DNA of 64,000 nucleotides from Curtobacterium sp. MCBA15_008 (GCF_001865065.1 NZ_MJGN01000045.1:119245-183244), one strand, 5' to 3'. Numbered from the stretch's first letter, positions 43,256-52,144 are shown. Made by a program: numbers and translations. Notes: generated from the sequence alone by a model not told the origin.

Positions 43256-44710
43256 ATGACCACGGACAGCACGCACACCCTCACCCAAGTTCCCATCGGG
43301 ATCGACGCCACCGGGAGTCGAACCGAGTTCGACAGCATGGGCAACGTCGACGTGCCCGCGGAGCACTACTGGGGTGCGCAGACGCAGCGTTCACTGCAGC
43401 ACTTCTCCATCGGCAACGACCACATGCCCATCGAGGTGTACCGGGCGTACGGGTACGTGAAGAAGGCGTGCGCGCTCGTGAACCAGTCCGCCGGGCGTCT
43501 CCCGGATTGGAAGGCCGCCGCGATCGTGCAGGCCGCGGACGAGACGATCGCCGGCAACCTCGACGCCGAGTTCCCGCTGTTCGTGTGGCAGACCGGCTCC
43601 GGGACACAGAGCAACATGAACATCAACGAGGTGCTCTCCAACCGTAGCATCCAGCTGCTCGGCGGGGACCTCGGCTCCCAGCAGCCCGTCGGCCCGAACG
43701 ACGACGTGAACATGGGGCAGTCGAGCAATGACACGTTCCCGACCGCGATGCACATCGCGGCACTGCTGGAGCTCGACAACCACCTCATCCCCGCCGTCAC
43801 CGCGGTCGCCGAGTCCATCGAGCACAAGGCTTCCGAGTGGATGGACGTCGTCAAGATCGGCCGCACTCACCTCGAGGACGCTGTCCCGCTGACCGTCGGG
43901 CAGGAATGGTCCGGCTGGGCCGGTCAGCTCCGCAACGCGTTGAAGGCCGTCGAGTTCAGCCGTGAGGGGCTCCTCGAACTCGCGGTCGGCGGAACCGCCG
44001 TCGGAACCGGGCTGAACGCACCGCCGAACTTCGGAAAGGACGTCGCCGCCGAGATCCAGAAGCTCACCGGGAAGCCGTTCGTCACCGCACCGAACAAGTT
44101 CACCGCGCAGGGCTCCCTCGACGCGATGGTGCAGGCCCACGCCGCCCTTCGCGGTGTCGCCGTCGCGCTGATGAAGATCGCGAACGACATGCGCTGGCTC
44201 GCATCCGGCCCCCGCACCGGGTTCGCAGAGCTCATCCTCCCCGCAAACGAACCGGGCTCGTCGATCATGCCGGGGAAGGTGAACCCCACCCAGTGCGAAG
44301 CGATCGTGATGATCGCCATCCAGGTCATCGGTGATGACACCGCCGTCGCATTCGCCGGTTCACAGGGCAACTTCGAACTGAACGCGATGCGCCCCGTCAT
44401 CATCAACAACTTCCTCCACTCCGCCCGGATCCTCGCCGACGGCTGCGACAAGTTCCGCACCTTCTCCGTCGACGGCACGGACCTGAACCGGAAGAAGATC
44501 GAGCAGTACGTCGGTGACAGTGTGATGCTCGTCACCGCGCTCAGCCCCGTCATCGGCTACCAGAACGCCGCCCACATCGCCGAAGCGGCGATCGCTGACG
44601 GCACGTCGCTCCGCGACGCCGCACTGAAGTCGGGGAAGGTCACCGCGGAGCAGTTCGACAAGATCGTCCGACCCCTCGACATGGTCGGCAGCGGCATCGG
44701 AGGCGCGTGA
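43256..44710 (+). CDS. fumC: Class II fumarate hydratase
   Basis: 484 aa. Interconverts fumarate and L-malate, iron-free, homotetramer. All signatures are present: QTGSGTQSNMNINEV, MGQSSNDTFPTAMH, KIGRTHLEDAVPLTVGQE, TAPNKFTAQGSLD and GSSIMPGKVNPTQCE (catalytic Ser in SSIMPGKVNP). The first 20 residues are an extra N-terminal extension. Being in an accessory block, it is probably a second copy, which may support acid metabolism or stress tolerance. It is followed directly by a ThrE-type exporter gene. Confidence 0.95.
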   Translation: MTTDSTHTLTQVPIGIDATGSRTEFDSMGNVDVPAEHYWGAQTQRSLQHFSIGNDHMPIEVYRAYGYVKKACALVNQSAGRLPDWKAAAIVQAADETIAGNLDAEFPLFVWQTGSGTQSNMNINEVLSNRSIQLLGGDLGSQQPVGPNDDVNMGQSSNDTFPTAMHIAALLELDNHLIPAVTAVAESIEHKASEWMDVVKIGRTHLEDAVPLTVGQEWSGWAGQLRNALKAVEFSREGLLELAVGGTAVGTGLNAPPNFGKDVAAEIQKLTGKPFVTAPNKFTAQGSLDAMVQAHAALRGVAVALMKIANDMRWLASGPRTGFAELILPANEPGSSIMPGKVNPTQCEAIVMIAIQVIGDDTAVAFAGSQGNFELNAMRPVIINNFLHSARILADGCDKFRTFSVDGTDLNRKKIEQYVGDSVMLVTALSPVIGYQNAAHIAEAAIADGTSLRDAALKSGKVTAEQFDKIVRPLDMVGSGIGGA

Positions 44711-44711
44711 G

Positions 44712-45965
44712 ATGAAGCGTTCGACCGTCGCCGCCCCGGTGGACGTCGCCGAGACGGCGACACGGGCCGCAGCGATCCTGCACAGCAACGGCCAGGAATC
44801 CGCGGACACCGCTGACACCGCTACGTCGTTGCTGCGTCCGACCGACCCGGCGGCGACGGTCGACCTCTCCTGGGCGGGGGTCACCGTCCGCGCCAAAAAC
44901 CAGAAACACTTCCTCCCAGCGGTTCCTGCTGCCATCAACATGCGCCGCGTCGAAGCGGTGCTGCTCGCGGTCAACGCGTTCCGCCCAGACGGCCACAGCG
45001 TCAGTAATCTCAACCAGCACCTCAGCAAAGCAGCCGCCCTGCCGCCGGCGCCGCTGTGGCTGTTCATCGTCGCCTGCATCACCGGCGGCACATCGCTTGC
45101 GGTGATCTTCGGCGCTGAGACGCTGCCAGGGCTCATCGTCATTGCCGTCAGCTGCGCACTCGGCGGGCTCGTCCGCCGGCTTCTCGGCTGCATCAACGTC
45201 GGCCCGCTTGCACAAGCGTTCGTCGCTGCCCTCGTCGCGGGGCTCGTCGGCGGGATCGCCGTGCAACTCGACCTCAGCACCCCGCTCCGACTCGTCGCCG
45301 TGTGCCCCGCGATGATCCTCGTCCCCGGGCCACATATCCTCAACGGCCTCATCGACATCGCTCGCCTCCGCGTCCCGCTCGGCACCGCCCGACTCGTCTT
45401 CGCAGCCGCGACGCTCGGCTGCATTGGTGTGGGTGTCAGCGTCGGACTTGCGCTCTGCGGTGTCACCTTGCCGCTCGAACCGGCAAGCGTCGCCGTCCCC
45501 GTCTGGGCTGACGTGCCCGCGGCCGGCATCGCAGCAGCATCCTTCTGCGTGTACTTCTCCGCACCGGCACGACTGTTCCTCTGGCCAGTCGTCGTCGGGA
45601 TGCTCGCCCACGCAGCCCGGTGGCTAGTGATGGGACCCGGACATCAGAGCATCGCCGTGGGAGCGCTCGTCGCCTGCATCCTCGTCAGCGTCATTCTCGT
45701 ACCAATCAGCCGTCGACGAGGACTGCCGTTCGCCGCCGTGGGATTCGCCAGCGTCGTCGCCCTCGTCCCCGGGGTGTACATCTTCCGCACCATCAACGGC
45801 TTGTTCACGCTGCTGCAGGAACCAGCGACTGTTGACACCACACATCTCCTCGGAGTCGCCAGCGATGCCACGACCGCCAGCGCGATCATCGTCGGCATGA
45901 TGGTCGGACTCCTTGTCCCCATGCGCATCCTCGAGCTCGCTCGACGTCGAACCGCCAGCGCATGA
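44712..45965 (+). CDS. ThrE-type threonine/serine exporter
   Basis: 417 aa. A cytoplasmic N-terminal domain (about 1-110, with SWAGVTVRAKNQKHFL) precedes about ten membrane spans; family landmarks include LVAVCPAMILVPGPHILNGLIDI and LVPGVYIFRTINGL. This is the ThrE/YjjP-YjjB fused form that exports Thr, Ser or, in some homologs, dicarboxylates such as succinate. One base separates it from fumC and ATGA overlaps the YoaK gene. Given fumarase upstream, export of C4 acids or amino acids is an inference. Confidence 0.85.
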   Translation: MKRSTVAAPVDVAETATRAAAILHSNGQESADTADTATSLLRPTDPAATVDLSWAGVTVRAKNQKHFLPAVPAAINMRRVEAVLLAVNAFRPDGHSVSNLNQHLSKAAALPPAPLWLFIVACITGGTSLAVIFGAETLPGLIVIAVSCALGGLVRRLLGCINVGPLAQAFVAALVAGLVGGIAVQLDLSTPLRLVAVCPAMILVPGPHILNGLIDIARLRVPLGTARLVFAAATLGCIGVGVSVGLALCGVTLPLEPASVAVPVWADVPAAGIAAASFCVYFSAPARLFLWPVVVGMLAHAARWLVMGPGHQSIAVGALVACILVSVILVPISRRRGLPFAAVGFASVVALVPGVYIFRTINGLFTLLQEPATVDTTHLLGVASDATTASAIIVGMMVGLLVPMRILELARRRTASA

Positions 45966-46639
45966 AGAACGGAACGAGTTTCGACTGGACCGTCCTCGGA
46001 CTCGCGTTCGTCGCCGGCATGGTCGACGTCACCGGCTGGCTCCTCCTCCACGGCATCTTCACCGCGCACGTCACCGGCAACATCGTCGTCATCGCAGCGC
46101 ACTCCGTCGCACCCGTCCCCGTCCGGCCAGCAGCGCTTCTCGCCGTGCCAACGTTCTTCCTCATCGCGCTGCTCGCCCACGTATGGGTACAAAAACGCGG
46201 AGTGCCGAGCGGTGCCCCGACGCTGCTCAGCGGACAGACGTTACTTCTCGCGGCAACCACGCTCATCTCGATCATCGGCGGTACACGCGGCGGTCAAGAC
46301 GGACCAGTCGCGATCGCAGTCGCGCTCACCGCCACCGCAGCGATGGCGGTGCAGAACGTATACCTCCACACCGTCCGGCACCCATCACCATCCACCGCAG
46401 TGATGACCGGAAACCTCACCAACTTCGCGATGGCCGTCGCCGACGTCCTCACCGGAAACCCGTCCGGACGAGCCGCAGTGAAACGAGCGTGGCCGCTTCT
46501 CGCCGGCTTCATCATCGGCTGCGTCATCGGCGCCGTCACCGCCACCACCCTGACCACCTGGGCATGGAGCCTGCCGCTGCTCGCATCTGCCGGGGTGATC
46601 TTGCTGGCGCGAAAGTCCAAGACCTTCACCGATCGGTAG
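45962..46639 (+). CDS. YoaK/DUF1275 membrane protein
   Basis: 225 aa with six to seven membrane spans. The family signatures GMVDVTGWLLLHGIFTAHVTGN (about 19-40) and NVYLHTVRHPSPSTAVMTGNLTN (about 130-152) are intact; both contain the conserved VTGN/MTGN turn. Role of the family is undefined, possibly small-molecule transport. Coupled by ATGA overlap to ThrE, completing a fumC-thrE-yoaK operon. Confidence 0.85.
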   Translation: MKNGTSFDWTVLGLAFVAGMVDVTGWLLLHGIFTAHVTGNIVVIAAHSVAPVPVRPAALLAVPTFFLIALLAHVWVQKRGVPSGAPTLLSGQTLLLAATTLISIIGGTRGGQDGPVAIAVALTATAAMAVQNVYLHTVRHPSPSTAVMTGNLTNFAMAVADVLTGNPSGRAAVKRAWPLLAGFIIGCVIGAVTATTLTTWAWSLPLLASAGVILLARKSKTFTDR

Positions 46640-46688
46640 GACGACTCTCGGTGCCTTCGGAGAACCTGCGCTCGCGGGACAGGCAGCG

Positions 46689-46965
46689 ATGATGACAATC
46701 CTCGCCGGCTGGCCGGCCGGAGAGATCGACGACCGCGTGCTCAAGAACCGCGGGGCGAAGCTCTTAGAGGACCACCCGGACTGGGCGCAGCGCCGATGGA
46801 GCGACTTCGCCTGACCTGGATCTCGTACAGGTCCACGAGCGGATCGCCGCGAGATCGGACGATGCGGGACGAGCAGCCCTCGTTCCTGAGCAGGAGCGGC
46901 TGCACGCCGTCCACGCCGGTCTGCTCGTCGAGGTTGAACGTCTGAAGACATGGGCGCCCAACTGA
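46689..46965 (+). pseudogene. Small gene apparently split by a frameshift
   Basis: A 41-codon frame from adjacent ATGs ends in WSDFA and a TGA; the next frame then reads DLDLVQVHERIAARSDDAG and on to VERLKTWAPN with natural helical composition and no good start of its own. Joining them by one base gives a coherent helical protein of about 90 aa. No family was recognised. This suggests decay after integration. Confidence 0.4.
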
Positions 46966-47132
46966 AGGGAGTCATCGAAGCCGGTGCGGCCTGCTTCCTC
47001 ATCGGTCCGCGCTCCGTCGTTGACAACGCCCACCGGGTCGCCGAAGGGATGATGTTCGGCAGTGAGGCGATGGCACGCCGGAGCGAAACGATGGAGACGG
47101 CCACGCGACGGGCGCTCAACGTTCAAGTGTGA
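46950..47132 (+). CDS. Small hypothetical protein (60 aa)
   Basis: ATG overlaps the end of the split small gene. Product begins MGAQLKGVIEAGAACFLIG and ends with a basic helix. Ser/Met-rich helix in the middle. No family was recognised; may be a remnant. Confidence 0.35.
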   Translation: MGAQLKGVIEAGAACFLIGPRSVVDNAHRVAEGMMFGSEAMARRSETMETATRRALNVQV

Positions 47133-47350
47133 GCCTGAAGCCCTTGACGCTCAGCACGGGCACAAGTCGCCCGACGAGCACAAAAACCGGCGTTCATTTC
47201 CCCCAAAAAGCGCCTCTGAGACGTAGGGGCTTGGGCTTGACGCAGCCCAACGCGCGGCATGCAGAACCCAACCCCGATGGATCGGGATGCTCGCAGGCGC
47301 TCGAACGAGGCCCTGAACAGGACTTTCCTGAACGGGGGGAATCATGCGAC

Positions 47351-47470
47351 CTCGCGGGGGGAACCCAGGTTCAAGCACCCAGGAGTCACCAACAGCTGCA
47401 AGGCATGCAGAGGAAACGCAAAGAGCCCGCCACAGAAAGCCCCCGTTCACGCGGGGGTTTTCTTCGTTCA
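47351..47470 (+). repeat. Right copy of a ~120-bp imperfect direct repeat
   Basis: Resembles 13311-13430 through GGGGGAACCCAGGTTCAAGC at the left and CCCGCCACAGAAAGCCCCC with the following hairpin at the right. It sits at the composition change between accessory and backbone DNA, as an attachment-site-derived junction would. Confidence 0.55.
47436..47461 (+). terminator. Rho-independent terminator
   Basis: AAAGCCCCCG pairs with CGGGGGTTTT (one G-T) around a 6-base loop, then TCTTCGTTC. Nearly the same as the terminator in the left repeat. Confidence 0.8.
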
Positions 47471-47544
47471 CGGCACCATCCCGACGCAGGTCCCCCGCAC
47501 CTTGCAGCCAGCCTGCGCAGTTCCGCTGATGCGGTCGCCGCCGC

Positions 47545-49743
47545 GTGCCTGCGACGATCGCGATCGTGCCGTCCTTCCTCCTGTGCTCGCCGCCCGTGCA
47601 CGGCCACGTCGCACCGGTGATCGAGCTCGGCCGAGGGCTGGTGGAACGCGGCGACGCAGTGACCGTCCTGACCGGCCGTCGGTACGAGGACGCCGTGCTC
47701 CGGTCGGGTCTCGCCTTCGCGCCGCTGCCGGCCGAGGTCGACTTCGACGACAGCGACCTGGACGCCTGGCTTCCCGGTCGTGGCGAGGCGAAGGGGCTCG
47801 CGGCGGTGCGCCAGGACATGATCGGCATGTTCGCCCGCGTGCTCCCGGGGCAGTGGCGGGCCGTCGAGGCGCTGTTGGCGTCGCAGCGGTTCGACGGGAT
47901 CATCGGCGACGCGACCTTCACCGGGCTGGCCCCGTACGCGTCGCGTCCGGCTGCCGAGCGGTTGCCGGTCGTCGGGGTGTCACCGGTTCCGGTCGTCCTG
48001 ACCAGTGTCGACACCGGGCCGTTCGGACTGGCGCTCTCTCCTGCCCGGTCGGTCATCGGCCGCCTCCGGAACCGTGCGCTGAACGCTATCGTCCTCCGCG
48101 GGCCCTTGGGGCCCATCGGGGTCGCTGTGGACGAAGCGCTCGCCGAGGTCGGCGAGCCACCCGCGACGATGCCGTTCTCCGACTACCCGTACCGCTCCTA
48201 CGATCGCCTGTTCCAGCTCAGCATCGCGGGGCTCGAGTACCCGCGCCGTGAGCTCCCGGACACCGTCCGCTTCGTCGGTCCGCTGCGCCGCCGGAAGGGG
48301 GTCCGCGCCGACGGCTTGCCGGCGTGGTGGGGTGACCTCGATTCCGGTCGGCCGGTGGTGCACGTCTCGCAGGGGACGATGGACAACCACGACCTGGGGC
48401 GGCTGGTCGTCCCGACGCTCCGTGCGCTCGCGGACGAGGACGTCCTGGTCGTCGCCGCCACCGGTGGTCGTCCGGTCGACGAGGTCGTGCGTGCCGTGGG
48501 CGGTCGGCTGCCGTCGAACGCCCGTGTCGAGGAGTACCTGCCCTACGACGAGCTCCTTCCCCGGTGCGATGCGTTCGTCACCAACGGTGGGTTCGGCGGC
48601 GTCCAGCGCGCGCTCGCGGCAGGAGTCCCGCTCGTGGTGGCCGGCAGTACCGAGGACAAGCCGGAGATCGCCGCGCGGGTGCAGTGGGCGGGGTGCGGCA
48701 TCGACCTCCGTACCGGGACCCCGACGCCCGGGCGGGTCCGGGCTGCCGTGCGGCGGGTCCTGGGTGAGGAGAGCCTGCGTCGTCGCACTGCGGTCCTCCG
48801 TGACCGGATGGACGCACTGCCGGACCCGGTCGACATCGTCCGGGACGCCCTGATCGAACTCGCCGCCGCCGGATCCGCCGGTGACGCGAACGGGCCCTCG
48901 AGGCTCCCCAACGAAAGGCCTTCCGTGTCACTTCGCACCCTTCCCATCGCCGACGTGCAGCAGATCGAGCAGGCGGAGGCCGACTACTTCCTGCGGTTCC
49001 TCGCCGGAGCGTCGGCACCGGACCGGGAGGCCCTCGGGATCCGGACCGCGAGGTACGGTGGCGCGACGGCCGCGGCGATGGCCGGCGACCCGACGGGCTA
49101 CTGGAGCAAGAGCATCGGCCTCGGCTTCGACGTCCCGCTCGACCGTGCGGTGCTGACCGACGTGCTCGCGTTCTTCCGTGCGTCGGGGCGGCAGTCGGCG
49201 CTGGTCGCGGTTGCACCACAGGTGCTGCCGGACGACTGGGACGCCGTCTGCGCGGAACTGGGTCTGACGGCGAGCCCGTCGTGGGCCAAGTTCGCGTGCC
49301 CGGTCGACGAGTTCGTGCCGGGGGAGACCGACCTCGACGTCCGGGAGCTGACGGCGCACGACACGGCGGCCTGGGCGCGGATCATCCGGGAGGCCTTCGG
49401 GATGACGGACCCTGATCTCACGCCGATGCTCCGCGGGGTGTTCGACGACCCCGAGGCGCGGGTGTTCGGCGCCTGGGACGGCGATGAGCTCGTCGGGGCC
49501 GGCGCCGTGCACGTCGTCGGCGAGGTCGCCTCGATCAACACCGGCGGGACGCTGCCGTCACACCGGAACCGCGGCGTGCAGGCCGCGATCCTCACCGCGC
49601 GCCACGCGGCTGCGGTCGAAGCCGGCTGCCGGCTCCTGGCGGCCGAGACCGGTCTGTCCACGAGCAACCCGTCGTACCGGAACCTCGTGCGCTCGGGCTT
49701 CACCCACCACTACGACCGGACGAACTGGCTCTGGAACGCCTGA
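47545..49743 (+). CDS. Glycosyltransferase-GNAT acetyltransferase fusion
   Basis: 732 aa. Residues about 5-430 are a GT1/MGT-type (GT-B) glycosyltransferase: PPVHGHVAPVIELGRGL at the start, VEEYLPYDELLPRCDAFVTNGGFGGVQRALAAGVPLVV and EDKPEIAARVQWAGCG in the sugar-nucleotide domain. Residues about 460-732 resemble a GNAT acyltransferase, with AGAVHVVGEVASINTGGTLPSHRNRGVQAAI holding the acetyl-CoA loop (RNRGVQAA). No stop divides them, but an AACGAAAGG site sits just before an in-frame GTG at 48925, so the GNAT half may also be made alone. Modification of a small metabolite or antibiotic by sugar and acyl transfer is inferred. Confidence 0.85.
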   Translation: MPATIAIVPSFLLCSPPVHGHVAPVIELGRGLVERGDAVTVLTGRRYEDAVLRSGLAFAPLPAEVDFDDSDLDAWLPGRGEAKGLAAVRQDMIGMFARVLPGQWRAVEALLASQRFDGIIGDATFTGLAPYASRPAAERLPVVGVSPVPVVLTSVDTGPFGLALSPARSVIGRLRNRALNAIVLRGPLGPIGVAVDEALAEVGEPPATMPFSDYPYRSYDRLFQLSIAGLEYPRRELPDTVRFVGPLRRRKGVRADGLPAWWGDLDSGRPVVHVSQGTMDNHDLGRLVVPTLRALADEDVLVVAATGGRPVDEVVRAVGGRLPSNARVEEYLPYDELLPRCDAFVTNGGFGGVQRALAAGVPLVVAGSTEDKPEIAARVQWAGCGIDLRTGTPTPGRVRAAVRRVLGEESLRRRTAVLRDRMDALPDPVDIVRDALIELAAAGSAGDANGPSRLPNERPSVSLRTLPIADVQQIEQAEADYFLRFLAGASAPDREALGIRTARYGGATAAAMAGDPTGYWSKSIGLGFDVPLDRAVLTDVLAFFRASGRQSALVAVAPQVLPDDWDAVCAELGLTASPSWAKFACPVDEFVPGETDLDVRELTAHDTAAWARIIREAFGMTDPDLTPMLRGVFDDPEARVFGAWDGDELVGAGAVHVVGEVASINTGGTLPSHRNRGVQAAILTARHAAAVEAGCRLLAAETGLSTSNPSYRNLVRSGFTHHYDRTNWLWNA

Positions 49744-49762
49744 CCGGCCGGTCGCCGCGGGC

Positions 49763-49776
49763 CCCCGCCGGCGGGG
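49763..49776. terminator. Bidirectional GC palindrome between convergent genes
   Basis: The perfect 14-bp palindrome CCCCGCCGGCGGGG lies between the fusion gene and the convergent LysR gene. It is within a longer GC-rich stem. No T-run. Confidence 0.4.
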
Positions 49777-49783
49777 ACGGCCG

Positions 49784-50614
49784 TCACGAGCCGGCGCTGC
49801 GGACCGCTTCGGAGAGCGCACCGGCGACGGCGTCCCACGGGCCGACCGACCGCGCGACGACCGCGACGTCTCGGTGGAGCGGCGGGTCGAGCGGTGCTCG
49901 TGGGTGGTCGCCGGCGACCGCGGAAACCGGCACGACGGCGACGCCGAGCCCCGCCCCGGCGAGTGCGGCGGCGGCGCGGGGCGACCCGACCGTCGTCACC
50001 GGTGACACGGCCCGGCCGGCGAGGGTCTCGGTGAGCCACTGCCCGTAGCCGCTGGCGGGGTCGATCCCGATGAAGGGACCGGCAGCGACGACGTCGAGCG
50101 AGACCGACGGCGCCTGCGTGCCGGCCGCGACGATCTCCTCGTGTCCGGCGGAGCGCACCACCAGGTCGGGCGCGACGACGGGACCCGGCACGACGGCGAG
50201 GTCCTGGTCACCCCGGCGGACGGCCTCGACCATCGAGGTGGCACTCGCGCCCTCGGTCAGACGGGGCAGCAGGCGCCCGGAGGAGTGGAACGAGCGCAGC
50301 ACCGGCACGATGAACGGCTCGGTGAAGGACTGCGCGATGATGATCCGCAGCGCGACCGTCCCCCGTGCGGCGTCCTCGGCCCGCTGGGCGGCGTCGACCG
50401 CGACCCGAGCCGCCGGCGCGAAGGCCCGGCCCGCCGCCGTCAGGGTGGCTCCGTGGCGACCGCGATCGAGGACCGACACCCGGAGCTCGCGTTCCAGGGA
50501 CGCGATCTGGTGCGACACGGCCGGTTGCGTCAGGTGCAGCGTGCGGGCGGCCCGCGAGATCGAGCCGGCGTCGACCACGGCGAGGAACACCTCGAACGCA
50601 CGCAGGTTTGCCAT
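49784..50614 (-). CDS. LysR-family transcriptional regulator
   Basis: 276 aa from the internal ATG, which places the HTH right at the N-terminus: LRAFEVFLAVVDAGSISRAA, then LTQPAVSHQIASLER and GATLTAAG. Effector domain about 85-270. Divergent from the short-chain dehydrogenase gene, the expected target; the control region between them is about 120 bp. Confidence 0.9.
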   Translation of the reverse strand: MANLRAFEVFLAVVDAGSISRAARTLHLTQPAVSHQIASLERELRVSVLDRGRHGATLTAAGRAFAPAARVAVDAAQRAEDAARGTVALRIIIAQSFTEPFIVPVLRSFHSSGRLLPRLTEGASATSMVEAVRRGDQDLAVVPGPVVAPDLVVRSAGHEEIVAAGTQAPSVSLDVVAAGPFIGIDPASGYGQWLTETLAGRAVSPVTTVGSPRAAAALAGAGLGVAVVPVSAVAGDHPRAPLDPPLHRDVAVVARSVGPWDAVAGALSEAVRSAGS

Positions 50615-50738
50615 CAACACATCTTATGGCTGACCCAGAGAACATCGAAGAGACTTCGGGAACCGATGGCGGCGGCCGGTCGTTCTCCTGTGGTGCACGG
50701 CGACCGCCGCGCACCAGGCACCAGGGGAGGAACCCACC

Positions 50739-51455
50739 ATGACGAACCACGACCAGAAGCGCATCCTGCTCGTCGGCGGCGGCTCGGGCATCGGTCACGC
50801 GATCGCCGCGGCCCTGCTCGAGCGCGGCGACCAGCCGATCATCGGGGCACGTGACCCGGAGCGTGCGACGGCGGCGCTGCCTGCGACGCTCCGCGACGTA
50901 CCGGTCGTGCGCGCCGACGTCACCGACGAGGAGACGATCGCCGCACTCACCGCATCGGGGCCGTTCGACGCGGTCGTCTCGCTGGCCGCGGGCTCGGCGA
51001 ACGGGCCGGTCGGGTCGCTCGACCAGGCAGCGGTCCGCAACGCGTTCGACGCGAAGGTGGTCGGACCGATGCTGCTCGCGAAGCACCTCGCGCCCTCGGT
51101 GCGTCCCGGCGGCGTGTTCGTGCTCTTCTCCGGCGTCGCCGCCTGGAAGCCCGCGCCCGGACTCAGCGTCATGGCGACCGTGAACGGCGCGGTGTCGTTC
51201 ATGGCGGAGGCGCTCGCCGTGGAGCTCGCCCCGGTGCGCGCGGTCGCGGTGTCGCCCGGCATCATCGACTCCGGCCTCTGGGACTTCATGGGCGAGGACG
51301 GCAAGCGCGACTTCTTCGCCTCGACCGCCGCGACGAACCCGGCACGACGCGTGGGGACACCGGACGACGTCGTTTCCGCGGTGCTCCTGGCGGTCGACAA
51401 CACCTTCGTCACCGGGACCACGCTGCACGTCGACGGCGGCGGCCACCTGGCCTGA
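50739..51455 (+). CDS. Short-chain dehydrogenase family protein, atypical active site
   Basis: 238 aa, GGAGGAACCCACC before the ATG. Rossmann motif LLVGGGSGIGHAIA (10-23), SGVAAWKP near 130, and C-terminal DGGGHLA. The usual Y-x3-K is replaced by M-x3-N (VMATVNGAVSF), as in a known SDR subgroup whose active site is non-canonical. NAD(P)-dependent oxidoreductase of uncertain substrate. Divergent from the LysR gene that probably controls it. Confidence 0.85.
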   Translation: MTNHDQKRILLVGGGSGIGHAIAAALLERGDQPIIGARDPERATAALPATLRDVPVVRADVTDEETIAALTASGPFDAVVSLAAGSANGPVGSLDQAAVRNAFDAKVVGPMLLAKHLAPSVRPGGVFVLFSGVAAWKPAPGLSVMATVNGAVSFMAEALAVELAPVRAVAVSPGIIDSGLWDFMGEDGKRDFFASTAATNPARRVGTPDDVVSAVLLAVDNTFVTGTTLHVDGGGHLA

Positions 51456-51468
51456 GCGACGTCGCGGC

Positions 51469-51497
51469 GCGGACCGTTCCGATCAGGCTCGGTCCGC
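51469..51497. terminator. Hairpin between convergent SDR and small gene
   Basis: GCGGACCG pairs with CGGTCCGC around 13 bases, about 14 bp past the SDR stop and overlapping the end of the convergent gene. Confidence 0.4.
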
Positions 51498-51884
51498 GTC
51501 GACGACCAGCCAGCGGAGCAACTCGGTCGTCGACCGTCGGTCCGGCGCAGTGCCACCGAGAGCGGCAGCCGCCCGCTCCGCGACCGCGTCCGGCAGGAGG
51601 TCCAGGAACCGCTCGACGGCCATCGGACCGGACGGGTCGGTGCGCGCGTGCAGGGTGCCGGTGCCGATGCCCGTGGCCTCCGCGAGGAAGGTCACGGGGA
51701 AGCCCGCCTCGCGGGCAGCACCGATCAGGCGGCGGGTGTCGCGGAAGCGCCGGAGCCGGTCGTCGCCCGACGCACGCCGTTCGACCGTGAGCGCGGCGAG
51801 CAGGAGCCGGGCGACCGCGCGGCGCGCGGCCTCGGACGTGGTCAGCAGCGGTGCGGTCGGGGACGGCTCGGTGGAGAGGGGCAC
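51483..51884 (-). CDS. Small helical protein, possible HTH
   Basis: 133 aa, mostly helical. The segment FLAEATGIGTGTLHARTD (about 66-83) has the spacing of a helix-turn-helix and is preceded by DTRRLIGAAREAGFPVT. A C-terminal helix (STTELLRWLVVDADRA) ends the protein. This looks like a compact DNA-binding or structural protein, but no named family was recognised. Convergent with the SDR gene; 258 bp from the GH81 gene. Confidence 0.6.
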   Translation of the reverse strand: MPLSTEPSPTAPLLTTSEAARRAVARLLLAALTVERRASGDDRLRRFRDTRRLIGAAREAGFPVTFLAEATGIGTGTLHARTDPSGPMAVERFLDLLPDAVAERAAAALGGTAPDRRSTTELLRWLVVDADRA

Positions 51885-52065
51885 CCGCCCACCCTGGTCG
51901 AGCGCTCCGTCGCGTGCATCCGTGACTCCACCGGTCTCCGCGACCGGCCACGATCGGACGGGAGGCGCGGGACGGCGCCGTCACGCGCCTCCAGGCCGTC
52001 CGCTGGTCGCGCAGGGCGGTGGGTCCGGCCGTCGACGTCGTCGCCCGTCGTGTGCGGGGGCGGAC

Positions 52066-52109
52066 GCACGACGCCCCGCCCGTCCGTGCGGACGAGCGGG
52101 GCGTCGTGC
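52066..52109 (-). terminator. Strong terminator of the GH81 gene
   Basis: A 14-bp perfect outer stem, GCACGACGCCCCGC with GCGGGGCGTCGTGC, plus an inner CGTCC/GGACG stem, 33 bp past the GH81 stop. Confidence 0.8.
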
Positions 52110-52144
52110 TGTCGGTCAGTGCTGTCGGTCAGTGCTGCCGGTCA
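52106..52144 (-). repeat. Three tandem 13-bp repeats giving stops in all frames
   Basis: GTGCTGTCGGTCA is repeated three times (last copy GTGCTGCCGGTCA). On the minus strand each unit starts with TGA, and the 13-bp period places the three TGAs in three different frames right at the GH81 stop. Confidence 0.8.

Larger units (their letters stand above)
46640..47544. other. Degraded region with small ORFs and repeat
   Basis: No complete family gene. Fragments at 46689-46965 and 46950-47132 have coding-like composition (separate entries), and the right copy of the 120-bp repeat ends the stretch. The higher GC backbone begins immediately after. This looks like an island boundary with decayed genes. 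Confidence 0.5.
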
